Shown here in pieces: positions 39,119-47,855 of a stretch of DNA of 64,000 nucleotides. The DNA comes from Arsenicibacter rosenii (lineage in GTDB: Bacteria > Bacteroidota > Bacteroidia > Cytophagales > Spirosomataceae). Under the pieces are notes generated by a model. The model saw only the letters and a list, made by a program, of their open reading frames with translations. It made no database searches and had not been told where the DNA came from. The stretch covers positions 1 to 64,000 of the forward strand of contig NZ_MORL01000001.1 of NCBI RefSeq assembly GCF_001870735.1, in the 5' to 3' direction. Positions within the stretch are counted from its first letter, which is position 1, and the number at the start of each line of letters is the position of its first letter. A program made the position numbers and the translations under genes.

Positions 39119-41998
39119 TTAAAAACCGCCGCCCTGCCGTTGCCGGAAACCCCCGCCGCCCTGACCGCCTTCGCCGCCATTCCGGCGGAAGTTGCCGCCC
39201 TCGCCCTGTTGCCGGTTGCCGTTGGGGTTACCCTGCCGGTTGCCGTTTCCGCCCCGGTTACCGCCGTTAAACTGGCGCAGCGTATAGGTAAAGGTGCAGA
39301 GGAAATACCGCTGTAGCACCTGCGACTGCGTATCCTGCAGGTAGGTGTCCGACACCGAGCGGCTGATGCTGGCATTTTGTTTCAGCAGGTCAAATACAAC
39401 GATTTTGAGCTCGCCGCGCTGGTTTTTCAGGAACTTCTTGCCCAGGGCTGCATTCCAGAGCGTGTAATGCTGGTTGAGTCCGCCCGCGAGACCACGGTAC
39501 TGCTGATTGGTCAGATCACTTTGGAAGACCATACCTTTCCAGAAAATCCAGTTGACGCGCGCGTTCAGGGTACGGTAGAAATAGCTGTTGTCGAGTTTCG
39601 ACTGAATGGTGTTTTGTACCTGATTGTAATTCAGGGCATATGAAATGGTAAAGTCGATCTTCTCGCTGATGTTGCTGCTGATGGTAGCGCCCTGCGAATA
39701 GGTCGAACTGCGCGAATAGTTGGTCTGGCGGTTAATCAGACTCGGGGAGTTGTTGTAGGTATACCCCGCATTGAGGTTAAAATTGGTTTTAAGCGGCTTC
39801 ACCAGAAAACCGTACGTGACCGACGAGCGCAGGCTCCACAACCCGTCGAGGTTAACCGGCTGGGTGAGCTGTACGCCCTGGCCAACGAGTTGTCCGTTGG
39901 GCAGGCGGATGGTTCCGTCGCTGATTTGGGTCGAGTTGGCAATGTAATCTTTCGTCATATCGGCCCCCATCGAGATAAAGAAGCTTTTTGAGGTAGCCGG
40001 TTTGTTGAGCGTATACCGGCCTGAGAACGAGTGGTTATACGATTGCTTCAGGTTCGGATTACCGGCGGTCAGAAACAGCGGGTTGGTGTTGTTGATCACG
40101 TTCTGTAACTGCGAAATCGACGGTGCATTGGTGTTGGTGTTATACACGAACCGGATGCGGTTTTCGCGGTTAGGCCGCAGGTCGACGGTTACGGCTGGCA
40201 GCAGGTTATCAAATGTAGCCCGGACGTGGTTCAGACGCGGGAAACTCTGCTGACTGATCAGGTCGGCCCGCTGGTACGACAGTTCCGTAATGATTCCCAC
40301 CTTTTCGGTGTGGTAGTTGTAATTGGCCGCTGCCTGATTGGTCAGGTAATCATTGGCAAACGAGTTCGACAGCAGCGAGTCGATGAGGGTGTATCGCTGG
40401 GTCAGCGTATCCAGCTTACGGGTGCGGCGGTCAGAGTCGGTATTGCGGTAGGAGCCCCGATAGCTGATCTGCAGCAAACTTTTCGGCGTAATGGGTTCGG
40501 TATAGCTGATGTTGGCCGACAACTGGTAATTCGGCGAATTATTGGTTGTCTGCTGGTCGATGCGCTGTAAATGATAGCCTTTGTTGAAATATTCGTTCCG
40601 GGACTGCTGGTTGTTGACCGATTCCGACGTCGACACATCGGTCCCCAGGTTAAACGAAACCGACCGGCCTTTCTTCCCGAATTTGTGGCGATAGACCAGA
40701 TTCTGGCCAAAGGAAAGGCTCTGGCTGGTGGTGTAATACTTGCTGCCCGTCTGGTTCAGCAGCGTACTGTCGGCAATTGATGTCACACCGGCCACCGTCC
40801 GGTTGGAGGTGTTGTTTTGGGTGCGGAAGCGCGGGGTGAAAATAAACGAGTTGTTGTCGTTCATGTTGTATTCCAGCCGCAGGTCTACCCGGTGGTTTCC
40901 GTTGTTGGTACGGCTCATCGAGTTTTCGCGGTAAAACTGGTTGGCATTTTCGGTAAGGAAATACTGCCGCACAATCGACCGGTCGTTGTGGTTCTGTGTG
41001 TTGTTGTAAAAATAGCTGCCCCGGATAGCCAGTTTTTTATTAATCTGATCGGTGAAGTTCAGGCCGATCGAGTTGGTTGTGTTAATACCGGCCTGCTGCC
41101 CGACGCTCGGTTGCCCGCCTCGTCCGCCACCACCGCTGGCCAGATCCTGTCCCGAAAAATTCTGTTGGTTGACATTGTTGGACAGCCCCAGAATCGTAAT
41201 CCGGCGTTCGCCGTTAAAGATGTTGACGTTGGCCCCTGCCGAGTAGTTATCGTTGGTGCCATAGCCGGCCGATAGTCTGCCGAAAACCCCTTTCCGCCGG
41301 TTTTTCCGTGTAACAATGTTGATGGTTTTTGTGGTCCGGCCGTCATTGAAGCCCGTTAGCTGTGCCTGATCGCTGAGCCGGTCGAGTACCTCAATCTTGT
41401 CGACGACCTCAGCCGGCAGGTTCCGGATGGCAATCGACGGATCATCGCCGAAGAAAGGCTTACCGTCCACCAGAATCTGCTGCACATTTTCGCCCTGTGC
41501 TTTTACCTGTCCGTTCTCCACGGTGATCCCCGGCATTTTTTTCATCAGGTCTTCGGTGGTGGCGTCGGGGTTTACTTTAAAGGCATCCGCGTTGTATTGC
41601 AGCGTATCGCCCTTCATCTGCGACGGCGGAATCTGTCCTTTCACTACCACCTCCTGCAGGCTTTTGGCGTTTTCGTTCATGATGAGCGTCCCGAGCGGCA
41701 AGGTCTCGCCGGTCAGGTCGATTACCTGTTCCACGTTATCAAATCCGATATACGAAGCCTGTAGGCGGTAAGGCTGCTGATTCAGGCCCGAAAACCGGAA
41801 CGCTCCTGTGGTGTCGGTGGTTATAAACTTTTTCTGCGTTGTGTCTTTCTGCGCCGTCAGGATAACGGCGACACCAACAAGCGGGCTGTTTTTCTGATCG
41901 GTAAAGCGGCCGGTAAGGGTGCCGGTTTGAGCCGTGGCGTGCAGTGAGAAAAACGTAGCCGTAAAAAGAAAAAGCAGCGTCAGGTATCGTTGGCGCAT
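39119..41998 (-). CDS. OMP_b-brl_3 outer membrane protein with carboxypeptidase-like domain
   Basis: 959 aa from ATG 41998 (MRQRYLTLLFLF); the frame extends upstream without features. Signal peptide about 1-24. CarboxypepD_reg-like domain follows (GTLTGRFTDQKNSPLVGVAV ...), then a plug-like part (EDLMKKMPGITVENGQ, QILVDGKPFFGDDP, VVDKIEVLDRLSDQAQLTGF), then a large barrel with many aromatic strands. The end after the barrel is about 50 residues of Gly/Asn/Arg repeats. Such proteins resemble TonB-dependent receptors; no SusD partner is beside it. 115 bases upstream of the GH97 gene. Confidence 0.9.
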   Translation of the reverse strand: MRQRYLTLLFLFTATFFSLHATAQTGTLTGRFTDQKNSPLVGVAVILTAQKDTTQKKFITTDTTGAFRFSGLNQQPYRLQASYIGFDNVEQVIDLTGETLPLGTLIMNENAKSLQEVVVKGQIPPSQMKGDTLQYNADAFKVNPDATTEDLMKKMPGITVENGQVKAQGENVQQILVDGKPFFGDDPSIAIRNLPAEVVDKIEVLDRLSDQAQLTGFNDGRTTKTINIVTRKNRRKGVFGRLSAGYGTNDNYSAGANVNIFNGERRITILGLSNNVNQQNFSGQDLASGGGGRGGQPSVGQQAGINTTNSIGLNFTDQINKKLAIRGSYFYNNTQNHNDRSIVRQYFLTENANQFYRENSMSRTNNGNHRVDLRLEYNMNDNNSFIFTPRFRTQNNTSNRTVAGVTSIADSTLLNQTGSKYYTTSQSLSFGQNLVYRHKFGKKGRSVSFNLGTDVSTSESVNNQQSRNEYFNKGYHLQRIDQQTTNNSPNYQLSANISYTEPITPKSLLQISYRGSYRNTDSDRRTRKLDTLTQRYTLIDSLLSNSFANDYLTNQAAANYNYHTEKVGIITELSYQRADLISQQSFPRLNHVRATFDNLLPAVTVDLRPNRENRIRFVYNTNTNAPSISQLQNVINNTNPLFLTAGNPNLKQSYNHSFSGRYTLNKPATSKSFFISMGADMTKDYIANSTQISDGTIRLPNGQLVGQGVQLTQPVNLDGLWSLRSSVTYGFLVKPLKTNFNLNAGYTYNNSPSLINRQTNYSRSSTYSQGATISSNISEKIDFTISYALNYNQVQNTIQSKLDNSYFYRTLNARVNWIFWKGMVFQSDLTNQQYRGLAGGLNQHYTLWNAALGKKFLKNQRGELKIVVFDLLKQNASISRSVSDTYLQDTQSQVLQRYFLCTFTYTLRQFNGGNRGGNGNRQGNPNGNRQQGEGGNFRRNGGEGGQGGGGFRQRQGGGF

Positions 41999-42161
41999 AG
42001 AGATAGGGAACCAGCAACCAGGGATTTCAAGGCCGCAGTTGTGCTGATGCAGGATGTTAAGTGAATGAAAAACTGTTTTATGTAACGTAATATGTATAAA
42101 AGTAGTCAAAAGCCTGAATTTTAATGTACGGTCTGAAAAAAAGGTGAGTGTAACTAGCCGA

Positions 42162-42195
42162 TTTACAGCTGGTTTAAGGGTGCGTATTATATTTG
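42162..42195 (+). promoter_or_regulatory. Promoter of the SGNH hydrolase gene
   Basis: TATATTTG at 42188-42195 fits the -7 consensus exactly, and TTTA at 42162-42165 lies 22 bases upstream as a -33 match. Leader of about 70 bases. Confidence 0.5.
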
Positions 42196-42270
42196 TAGCT
42201 TGAAAATATATAATATTGTAAAAACTGGCACACTTTTGGGTGTAGCGTAGGTAAGTAAGACCTTATACCC

Positions 42271-43317
42271 ATGAATACGCCTAATACGTTTATGCAGAAA
42301 AGCCATATGAGCAGGCTCATAATGAGGGGATTATTATTGTTTTGGCTTGTGTCTGTAAGCATGACAGTACGGGCACAGGCGACAAATCCGCCGGATTGTG
42401 TTACATCCTGTATGCCGATCACCGTAAAAAGATTATCGAACAAATCTGCAAATAATCCTAATTCGGATAATCCGGCCCAGGCAACGTTACCAGCCCCTGC
42501 TTTTAATCGGCAAAGTGGTAATGTACCTTATGCTGCCACCGTACAGTTTTCGGCACTTGATGTACCGGCAGGAGCAGTTGTTGAGTATTCAGCGGATGGC
42601 GGAACAAATTGGGCAACGGGGCAAGCGGTAACCGTACTGAGTGAAACAACGATATTAGCCAGGACGCGCCTGAACAACCAGGTTTCAGCCACGGCTAGTG
42701 CGCAGTATGCTCCCTATTTCCGCCGTGTGTTTATTCTGGGGAATAGTATTACCGGTATTAGTCCGGTTCCGGAAATCGGCTGGACGGGGAATTGGGGAAT
42801 GGCTGCTTCATCGGCGGATAAGGATTACGTGCATCTGCTCACGGCTCAGCTCAAAAACCGGTATGCCGACATACAGGTGAAGCCGATTGCCGGCAGCAGT
42901 TTTGAACGGACATGGTGGACCTATGATATGTCCTCATCACTGGATGAACACCTGCCTTTTGACGGAAACGGGCCTGATCTGGTTATTGTCAGAATAGGCG
43001 AAAATATGGATGATACGCAGGTAGAACCGCAGAATCTGGAACGTTATTACCGGCAGTTGCTTGACTACCTGATTAAATATTCCAAAGGGCCGGTAAAGGT
43101 TGTCTGTACGACAACGTTTTATGCCGGACAGGAAAAAGCCAACGCGGTTATCCGGAAAGTAGCTGCCGAAAAAGGGTATCCGGTAGCCGATATTCAATCA
43201 CTTGCGGGTGATGCAACCTTGCGGGCTACACAATATTCGAATGCCGGGCTGGCACAACACCCGAATGATGCCGGGATGCAGAAAATTGCTGACCTGATCT
43301 GGCAAGTTGTAAAGTGA
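42271..43317 (+). CDS. Secreted SGNH hydrolase with CHB_HEX_C-like domain
   Basis: 348 aa. Signal peptide up to about residue 36 (VRAQ). Residues 75-145 look like a chitobiase C-terminal-type Ig fold (VEYSADGGTNWATG). The SGNH domain (150-347) has block I as GNSIT (S159; Asn replaces the usual Asp), GSSFERTWW, VRIGENMDD and the catalytic pair region HPNDAGM. Likely an esterase on glycans, given the secreted carbohydrate genes nearby. Two Cys residues lie just after the leader (C43, C47). Confidence 0.88.
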   Translation: MNTPNTFMQKSHMSRLIMRGLLLFWLVSVSMTVRAQATNPPDCVTSCMPITVKRLSNKSANNPNSDNPAQATLPAPAFNRQSGNVPYAATVQFSALDVPAGAVVEYSADGGTNWATGQAVTVLSETTILARTRLNNQVSATASAQYAPYFRRVFILGNSITGISPVPEIGWTGNWGMAASSADKDYVHLLTAQLKNRYADIQVKPIAGSSFERTWWTYDMSSSLDEHLPFDGNGPDLVIVRIGENMDDTQVEPQNLERYYRQLLDYLIKYSKGPVKVVCTTTFYAGQEKANAVIRKVAAEKGYPVADIQSLAGDATLRATQYSNAGLAQHPNDAGMQKIADLIWQVVK

Positions 43318-43342
43318 AGCATGGTGTGTTAACTGATCATAA

Positions 43343-43385
43343 AAAAAAGCCCCTGTGACATACATTGTCACAGGGGCTTTTTTTT
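43343..43385. terminator. Bidirectional terminator
   Basis: Perfect 15-bp stem AAAGCCCCTGTGACA / TGTCACAGGGGCTTT with a 5-base loop, A run before and T run after. Serves the SGNH gene and the convergent LytTR gene. Confidence 0.92.
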
Positions 43386-43707
43386 ATGATTCGGTCACGA
43401 GTAAGCCTGTACGTATGTTTTGTATTCTGCGCCGGGAAACACTGAGTTCCAGGCCGTTGCTAAGCTGAACAGTAAACGGCTTGTACTTTTCATTAAAGTT
43501 TGCCAGATGATTAGGGTTAATCAGCATCGATTTATGAATCCGGATAAAGGGAATCAATCGATCCTCAAACCATTTCAGGGTTTGCGAAACTAAAAATGAT
43601 TTACCGTCTGTATAGTGAATGCGTGAGTAGTTACCGTCTCCCTGAATCCAGATTATACCGTCAGTCTGTAGGGGCTTATCGTAGCCCGGAACTTTAAATG
43701 TTGCCAT
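43384..43707 (-). CDS. Stand-alone LytTR DNA-binding protein
   Basis: 107 aa, a LytTR domain only: IIWIQGDGNYSRIHYTDGKSFLVSQTLKWFEDRL, FIRIHKSMLINPNHL and the end VSRRRI. There is no receiver domain, so it is not a normal response regulator; single-domain LytTR proteins act as transcription factors. Two tandem AAAGACGG repeats lie about 25 bases before its start and could be its own binding site. ATG at 43707. Confidence 0.9.
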   Translation of the reverse strand: MATFKVPGYDKPLQTDGIIWIQGDGNYSRIHYTDGKSFLVSQTLKWFEDRLIPFIRIHKSMLINPNHLANFNEKYKPFTVQLSNGLELSVSRRRIQNIRTGLLVTES

Positions 43708-44113
43708 GAGAATAGCTTGTCTGTTTGCCTAAAGACGGACAAAGACGGGAGAGGTCACGTCATTTTTTTATAAATTCAGAAATGTTACTTGAAATGGTAA
43801 ATTATATGATCATAATTAAACTTTTGAATGTTAACTTATAAACATCATTTTTTCATTGATTAGGAAATAGAAATAAAAATTTAAATAAATGGCGTATTTG
43901 AAGACTTGTACACTATTGATCAGTTTATCTAGGGAATTAGAGACCAAAAGGTTAAAATTGTATTAATTAAACGGAAATGATGCTTTACTTAAATATTATT
44001 TAGATTTTCGCTTAAAAACATTTAGTGACTTTAAAGAGATGATACGTCTAACTCTAAATAACTGAGTGTTCGGGTAAGTAGCCTGGGCTACTGTTGATGA
44101 TTAAACCAAACCT
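43708..44113. other. AT-rich gene-free stretch between divergent genes
   Basis: 406 bases between the LytTR gene (left) and an unknown gene (right), strongly AT-rich. AAAGACGG repeats at 43731-43738 and 43741-43748 are the only clear structure; no strong promoter seen. Confidence 0.5.
43731..43748. promoter_or_regulatory. Tandem AAAGACGG repeat, possible LytTR site
   Basis: Two 8-base direct repeats 10 bases apart, one helical turn, just upstream of the LytTR gene. LytTR proteins bind direct repeats, usually wider apart, so this is a guess. Confidence 0.25.
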
Positions 44114-44764
44114 ATGCGACTACAATCTCTGGCGTTTGCTATCCACTCAACCTATTCAGCGTCGAGCTATAATGAGCATTTGAAGGCATATTACGAATTG
44201 CAGAAGCGAATCGAAAAGCTTACGGATGACGATTATAACCGGTTATATGCCGAGGCGGAACACTTTATGCCACTTTCTGAATTCAAAAAAGTTGAATGGG
44301 CTGTCGAAATTCAGAATCCATACCGGCGGGGGCAGGTCGAGGAAAAAGTATGGGAAAATGCGTATATAACCATTGTCGGCTTAGAAACGGATTTGTTTGA
44401 TCTGAGAGCATTAGGGATGGTATACAATACGACCCACCGCTACGTTTCGCTGACCGAAACCAGCATACGTGACCGCTTTAAAAACGGGAAGAACCAGCTG
44501 ATCAGCGAACGGATTACCCGGTTTTATTCCGGAAACGTACGGCTTCAGACGGAGAATATTAAAGCTTACTTTACCGAAGTCCGCCGGAAACTGATTTCAG
44601 TACAGGCCGTTGAAACCCTGGCTGTTGTTCCGCCGAATACATTGCTGTCAATCATTCAGGGGGATTGCTGTCTGCCGGAAGATTATCTGATCAAAATAAT
44701 TGATGTGCTCCAGATTGTCGGGTACGATCCCGCCTTTGATTATGCCCTGCAACGTGCTGCCTAG
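44114..44764 (+). CDS. Protein of unknown function
   Basis: 216 aa, no signal peptide or membrane helix. Helical start with a coiled-coil-like pattern (LQKRIEKLTDDDYNRLYAEAEHF), central part AYITIVGLETDLFDLRALG, then SIRDRFKNGKNQLISERI and a possible helix-turn-helix-like end (PEDYLIKIIDVLQIVGYDPAF). Codon use fits the genome. Divergent from the LytTR regulator gene, so it could be under its control. Family not recognised. Confidence 0.65.
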   Translation: MRLQSLAFAIHSTYSASSYNEHLKAYYELQKRIEKLTDDDYNRLYAEAEHFMPLSEFKKVEWAVEIQNPYRRGQVEEKVWENAYITIVGLETDLFDLRALGMVYNTTHRYVSLTETSIRDRFKNGKNQLISERITRFYSGNVRLQTENIKAYFTEVRRKLISVQAVETLAVVPPNTLLSIIQGDCCLPEDYLIKIIDVLQIVGYDPAFDYALQRAA

Positions 44765-44773
44765 CCGGTTAAT

Positions 44774-44835
44774 ACCACAAAGGTAAATAGTGCACCTGTT
44801 GGCTTATTCTTCAGGAGGCTATCTTCCTTTGTGGT
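44774..44835. repeat. Inverted repeat around a 42-base core
   Basis: ACCACAAAGG and its exact complement CCTTTGTGGT frame a 42-base centre, with a smaller ATAG / CTAT pair inside. Lies between the convergent unknown gene and the aldose epimerase-like gene. Confidence 0.5.
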
Positions 44836-44892
44836 CCGATGGGGTTCATTGCCGTATTCAGTCAGCCGGCCTTATAAGCCGCCGGCCGCCAA

Positions 44893-45762
44893 TCAGGCCA
44901 CGCCTATGGTAAAGCCAGCCTCGAAAGTGCCGCCGGCTTCTACGTGCTGAATACCTTCTTTTTCGTCAATGGACACGGGCGTTCCTTCGCTGTCGGCGCA
45001 GCCCAGCCATGGCTCAATACACACAAAATCGGCGCCGGGTTTTGCCCAGATGCCTAACATCGGGAAGGCGGTAAAAGAAACAACCACCTTGTGGTTGTGA
45101 CGGGTGCTGGAAATGGTCACCGCCCGGCTTTCGAGCGTTTTAAACACCAGCGCGTCCTGGTTGAATAACTCTTTGGTCAGGGGTAACTGATTGCCAACCG
45201 TCAGTACCGGTTCGGTTTGTCCGGTGAAGTAGCCCTTCGGCGACAGCAGGTGGCGGGTGAGGGGTTCTTCTTTCTGAAAATCAAGTAGATAGTCTTCATA
45301 CTGCTCGCCCGGCAGGAACGGCACAGTAAAGGCCGGATGAGCGCCCACGGAGAAAAACATAGTCTTGTTATCCTTGTTTTCTACGCGGTAAACAATACTC
45401 AGAACCGCCTCATCCAGACTATAAATGATCTGAAAAACAAACTGATAGGGATATACGGCCAGTGTTTGTTCATTCGCTGCGAGTTCAAACGTAGCGCTGG
45501 TTGGGGATTCATCGACCAGGGCAAATCCGGACTGGCGGGCGAATCCGTGACGACCCATCGGAAAGTGCTGTTCGCCAACGCGTAACTGATCATCCTGTAA
45601 CCCGCCGACTACCGGAAACAGGTTGGGAGCATGCCAGCCCCAGACCGCCGGATCGGCCTGCCAGAGGTGTTCAATATTGGTTTGTTTATTGAAAATAGAT
45701 GTCAGTTCGGCGCCTTGTGGCCGGATTGAGACGCGTAGAATGCTGTTTTCAATGGTTGCCAT
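44893..45762 (-). CDS. Aldose 1-epimerase family protein
   Basis: 289 aa from ATG 45762 (MATIENSILRVSI); the open frame continues 16 codons upstream. Galactose mutarotase-like fold: NLFPVVGG early, MGRHGFAR, then VGAHPAFTVP with the catalytic His, and FVCIEPWLGCADS with the likely Glu. Belongs to the LacX/YihR-like branch rather than classical GalM by length and motif spacing. It interconverts anomers of some sugar or sugar phosphate; the substrate is not evident. Single gene. Confidence 0.88.
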   Translation of the reverse strand: MATIENSILRVSIRPQGAELTSIFNKQTNIEHLWQADPAVWGWHAPNLFPVVGGLQDDQLRVGEQHFPMGRHGFARQSGFALVDESPTSATFELAANEQTLAVYPYQFVFQIIYSLDEAVLSIVYRVENKDNKTMFFSVGAHPAFTVPFLPGEQYEDYLLDFQKEEPLTRHLLSPKGYFTGQTEPVLTVGNQLPLTKELFNQDALVFKTLESRAVTISSTRHNHKVVVSFTAFPMLGIWAKPGADFVCIEPWLGCADSEGTPVSIDEKEGIQHVEAGGTFEAGFTIGVA

Positions 45763-45846
45763 GAGAGTGTTTATGAAAATGAATGTTATAGGCTGAAAAA
45801 TGAATAACAAAACCGCCGGGCCGATCGCCCGTTGTCACCTTAAACA

Positions 45847-46698
45847 TCAGGGAGCGGGTCGGTTGTTTGGTTTATGTTGGCTGCGTTTCCGGTCAAGCTG
45901 TTTGTAAACCACGCCGAATGATTCGCCGGCGTCCAGGTTCGCCATCAGGGTTGGCAGTCCGTCGGGACCGGAAAAGGCCAGCCAGCGGGCCACTTCCGTT
46001 GCAGAGGTCAGATAGGCCAGCAACACCCGGTACGGACTGCCGCTGAAAAATTGTTCCATAGTCTCAATTTCCTGCAAATCAGTTGATTCCTGACTACTTT
46101 GGCCCCGGAATAACCACTCGTCATGCAGTTTTTCGTAGCGCAGGCGCGGGTTATGGGTGGCGGGTGAAAAGCGATAATCGACCATAAGCGCCAGCCCTTC
46201 GTTGAACCATTGCGGGATTTGTCGCTGTACCGTCCACCAGCCTAAACGCGCCAGCAGTTCGTCGTGGCACCGTTCGTGCGCAATCACATCTACATTATTA
46301 CCATCCGGTCCCAGGATCAGGTAGGCTTCCCCCCACGGAGCACCAAGGCTACACCCTGCGGATGACTCTGCTTTTTGGCCACAATACCGGTTGTAGGTTT
46401 CCGGATCAGCACAGAAAATAATTGTCGCGTTTCCGGCGAGGCGGGATCCTTTTTTTACGTTCCAGAACGCATGTAGCCTTGTGGTTGAGGCTGTAATATG
46501 CTGAATAAGTTTTTTCTGAAGGGAATCAGGGGTGTTTCGCTGGATATAAACCGGCATGGGCGTTTGGGCCAATGGCCGGAAATCGGCCGAGAAACGCACG
46601 GTCTGGCAACGAAACAGTTCCGGAAAAAGAAACAGATAACTGATTGGTAAGGCAATTAACAGGCCTGATAACCAGTTACGTAGTGAAATTGCACGCAT
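45847..46698 (-). CDS. Peptidase MA-like HExxH protein
   Basis: 283 aa with an N-terminal membrane helix or signal (about 10-28). The centre has VIAHERCHDELLARLG, an HExxH motif (HERCH), followed by QWFNEGLALMVDYR, where Glu would be the third zinc ligand: the gluzincin / peptidase MA-like layout. Substrate unknown; may be active in the periplasm. The C-terminus is basic and low complexity. Divergent from the FAD oxidoreductase gene by 79 bases. Confidence 0.72.
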   Translation of the reverse strand: MRAISLRNWLSGLLIALPISYLFLFPELFRCQTVRFSADFRPLAQTPMPVYIQRNTPDSLQKKLIQHITASTTRLHAFWNVKKGSRLAGNATIIFCADPETYNRYCGQKAESSAGCSLGAPWGEAYLILGPDGNNVDVIAHERCHDELLARLGWWTVQRQIPQWFNEGLALMVDYRFSPATHNPRLRYEKLHDEWLFRGQSSQESTDLQEIETMEQFFSGSPYRVLLAYLTSATEVARWLAFSGPDGLPTLMANLDAGESFGVVYKQLDRKRSQHKPNNRPAP

Positions 46699-46777
46699 GA
46701 AAAGTCAACAAAGCAGCGGCTTTGATGGTTGTCAATAAAAGTTTAAATGTAACAACTCACCTTCACTTTACGAACGA

Positions 46778-47767
46778 ATGCCTTCAACGATTATCATCGG
46801 GGCCGGTATGGCTGGCCTGACTGCGGCACACGAACTCATCAAAAATAACCACGAGGTAACCGTACTGGACAAAGGCCGCGGCGTTGGCGGGCGGCTGGCC
46901 ACACGTCGTCTGGGCGATGGCCGGGCCGATCACGGGGCGCAGTTTTTCTCGGCGCGGACCCCCGATTTTCAGGCGCACGTGCAGCAGCTCATGGAGGCGG
47001 GCGTGGTTAACGAATGGAATCTGCAGGAAGCCGAGATCGTAGACACAACGTTTCGTCACCCCCGTTACATCGGCGCAGAGGGAATGAATGCCATTGCCAA
47101 GTACATGGCGAAGTCGGTTCCGGTGCAGACCGGCGAGCGGGCTGTGCGGATCAATCCCATAGCCGGTGGCTGCCAGGTGGTGACGGAATCGGGCCATACC
47201 TACGAAGCCGCACAATTATTGATTACCATTCCGGTGCCACAGGCAGAAGCCTTACTGAAAGACAGTGGCCTGGAACCCGGTTCGCTTGAAATCCGTGCGT
47301 TTTCCAACATCAGCTATCAGCCTTGTATTGCCGTTATGGCCGTTCTGAACGGCACGGCTACCATCCCGACCCCCGGCATCCTCCGATTCGATGAAAACGC
47401 CGACCACGGGGTGGCCTGGGTGGCCGATAACCGGCAGAAGGGTATTTCGCCGAACCAGACAACGATCACGGTCCATGCAACCCATGCATTCAGTCAGCTG
47501 CATCTGGAAGATGATCTGAATGCGGTCGGCAAAAAACTGCTCGATCAACTGACCGAATGGATTCCTGCCTGCTCCGTAGCCAGCTATCAGGTTCACCGGT
47601 GGCGGTATAGTCTGGCCAATCAACGGCATGACGAAGCCTTTGTGGTGGGTAAAGCACCGTTTATGCTCTTGTTCGGCGGCGATGGCTTCGGTATGGGGAA
47701 CGTCGAAGGCGCTTTCCAGTCGGGGCTGCAAATGGCCCGCTTCCTGCTGGGAACGGGTAGGGCGTAG
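46778..47767 (+). CDS. Renalase-like FAD-dependent oxidoreductase
   Basis: 329 aa. N-terminal FAD-binding motif IIIGAGMAGLTAAHELI then LDKGRGVGGRLATRR and DHGAQFFSARTPDF, features of the renalase / COG3380 branch of flavin amine oxidases. C-terminal FAD site GGDGFGMGNVEGAFQSGLQMA. Known bacterial members oxidise isomeric dihydro-NAD(P) forms to harmless NAD(P). Cytoplasmic. Convergent with the next FAD protein gene. Confidence 0.88.
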   Translation: MPSTIIIGAGMAGLTAAHELIKNNHEVTVLDKGRGVGGRLATRRLGDGRADHGAQFFSARTPDFQAHVQQLMEAGVVNEWNLQEAEIVDTTFRHPRYIGAEGMNAIAKYMAKSVPVQTGERAVRINPIAGGCQVVTESGHTYEAAQLLITIPVPQAEALLKDSGLEPGSLEIRAFSNISYQPCIAVMAVLNGTATIPTPGILRFDENADHGVAWVADNRQKGISPNQTTITVHATHAFSQLHLEDDLNAVGKKLLDQLTEWIPACSVASYQVHRWRYSLANQRHDEAFVVGKAPFMLLFGGDGFGMGNVEGAFQSGLQMARFLLGTGRA

Positions 47768-47855
47768 AGCAGAGGGCGTAGAGCTGAGAGTATAGGCGTA
47801 GGGGAGGGGTGTAGGGCAAAACCCTGTGCTCCCCGCCCTCTGTGCTACGCTCTCC
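47761..47855. repeat. G-rich imperfect hairpin between convergent genes
   Basis: Words like GGGCGTAGAGC recur on the left; a complementary region with GCCCTCTGTGCTACGCTC follows, so the whole stretch folds into a long imperfect stem. It may end both convergent transcripts. Confidence 0.5.

Noticed and set aside
39119-43317. A SusC/SusD polysaccharide utilisation locus
   Set aside because: The outer membrane protein lacks SusC features and there is no SusD gene, so the group is called only a carbohydrate-related cluster.
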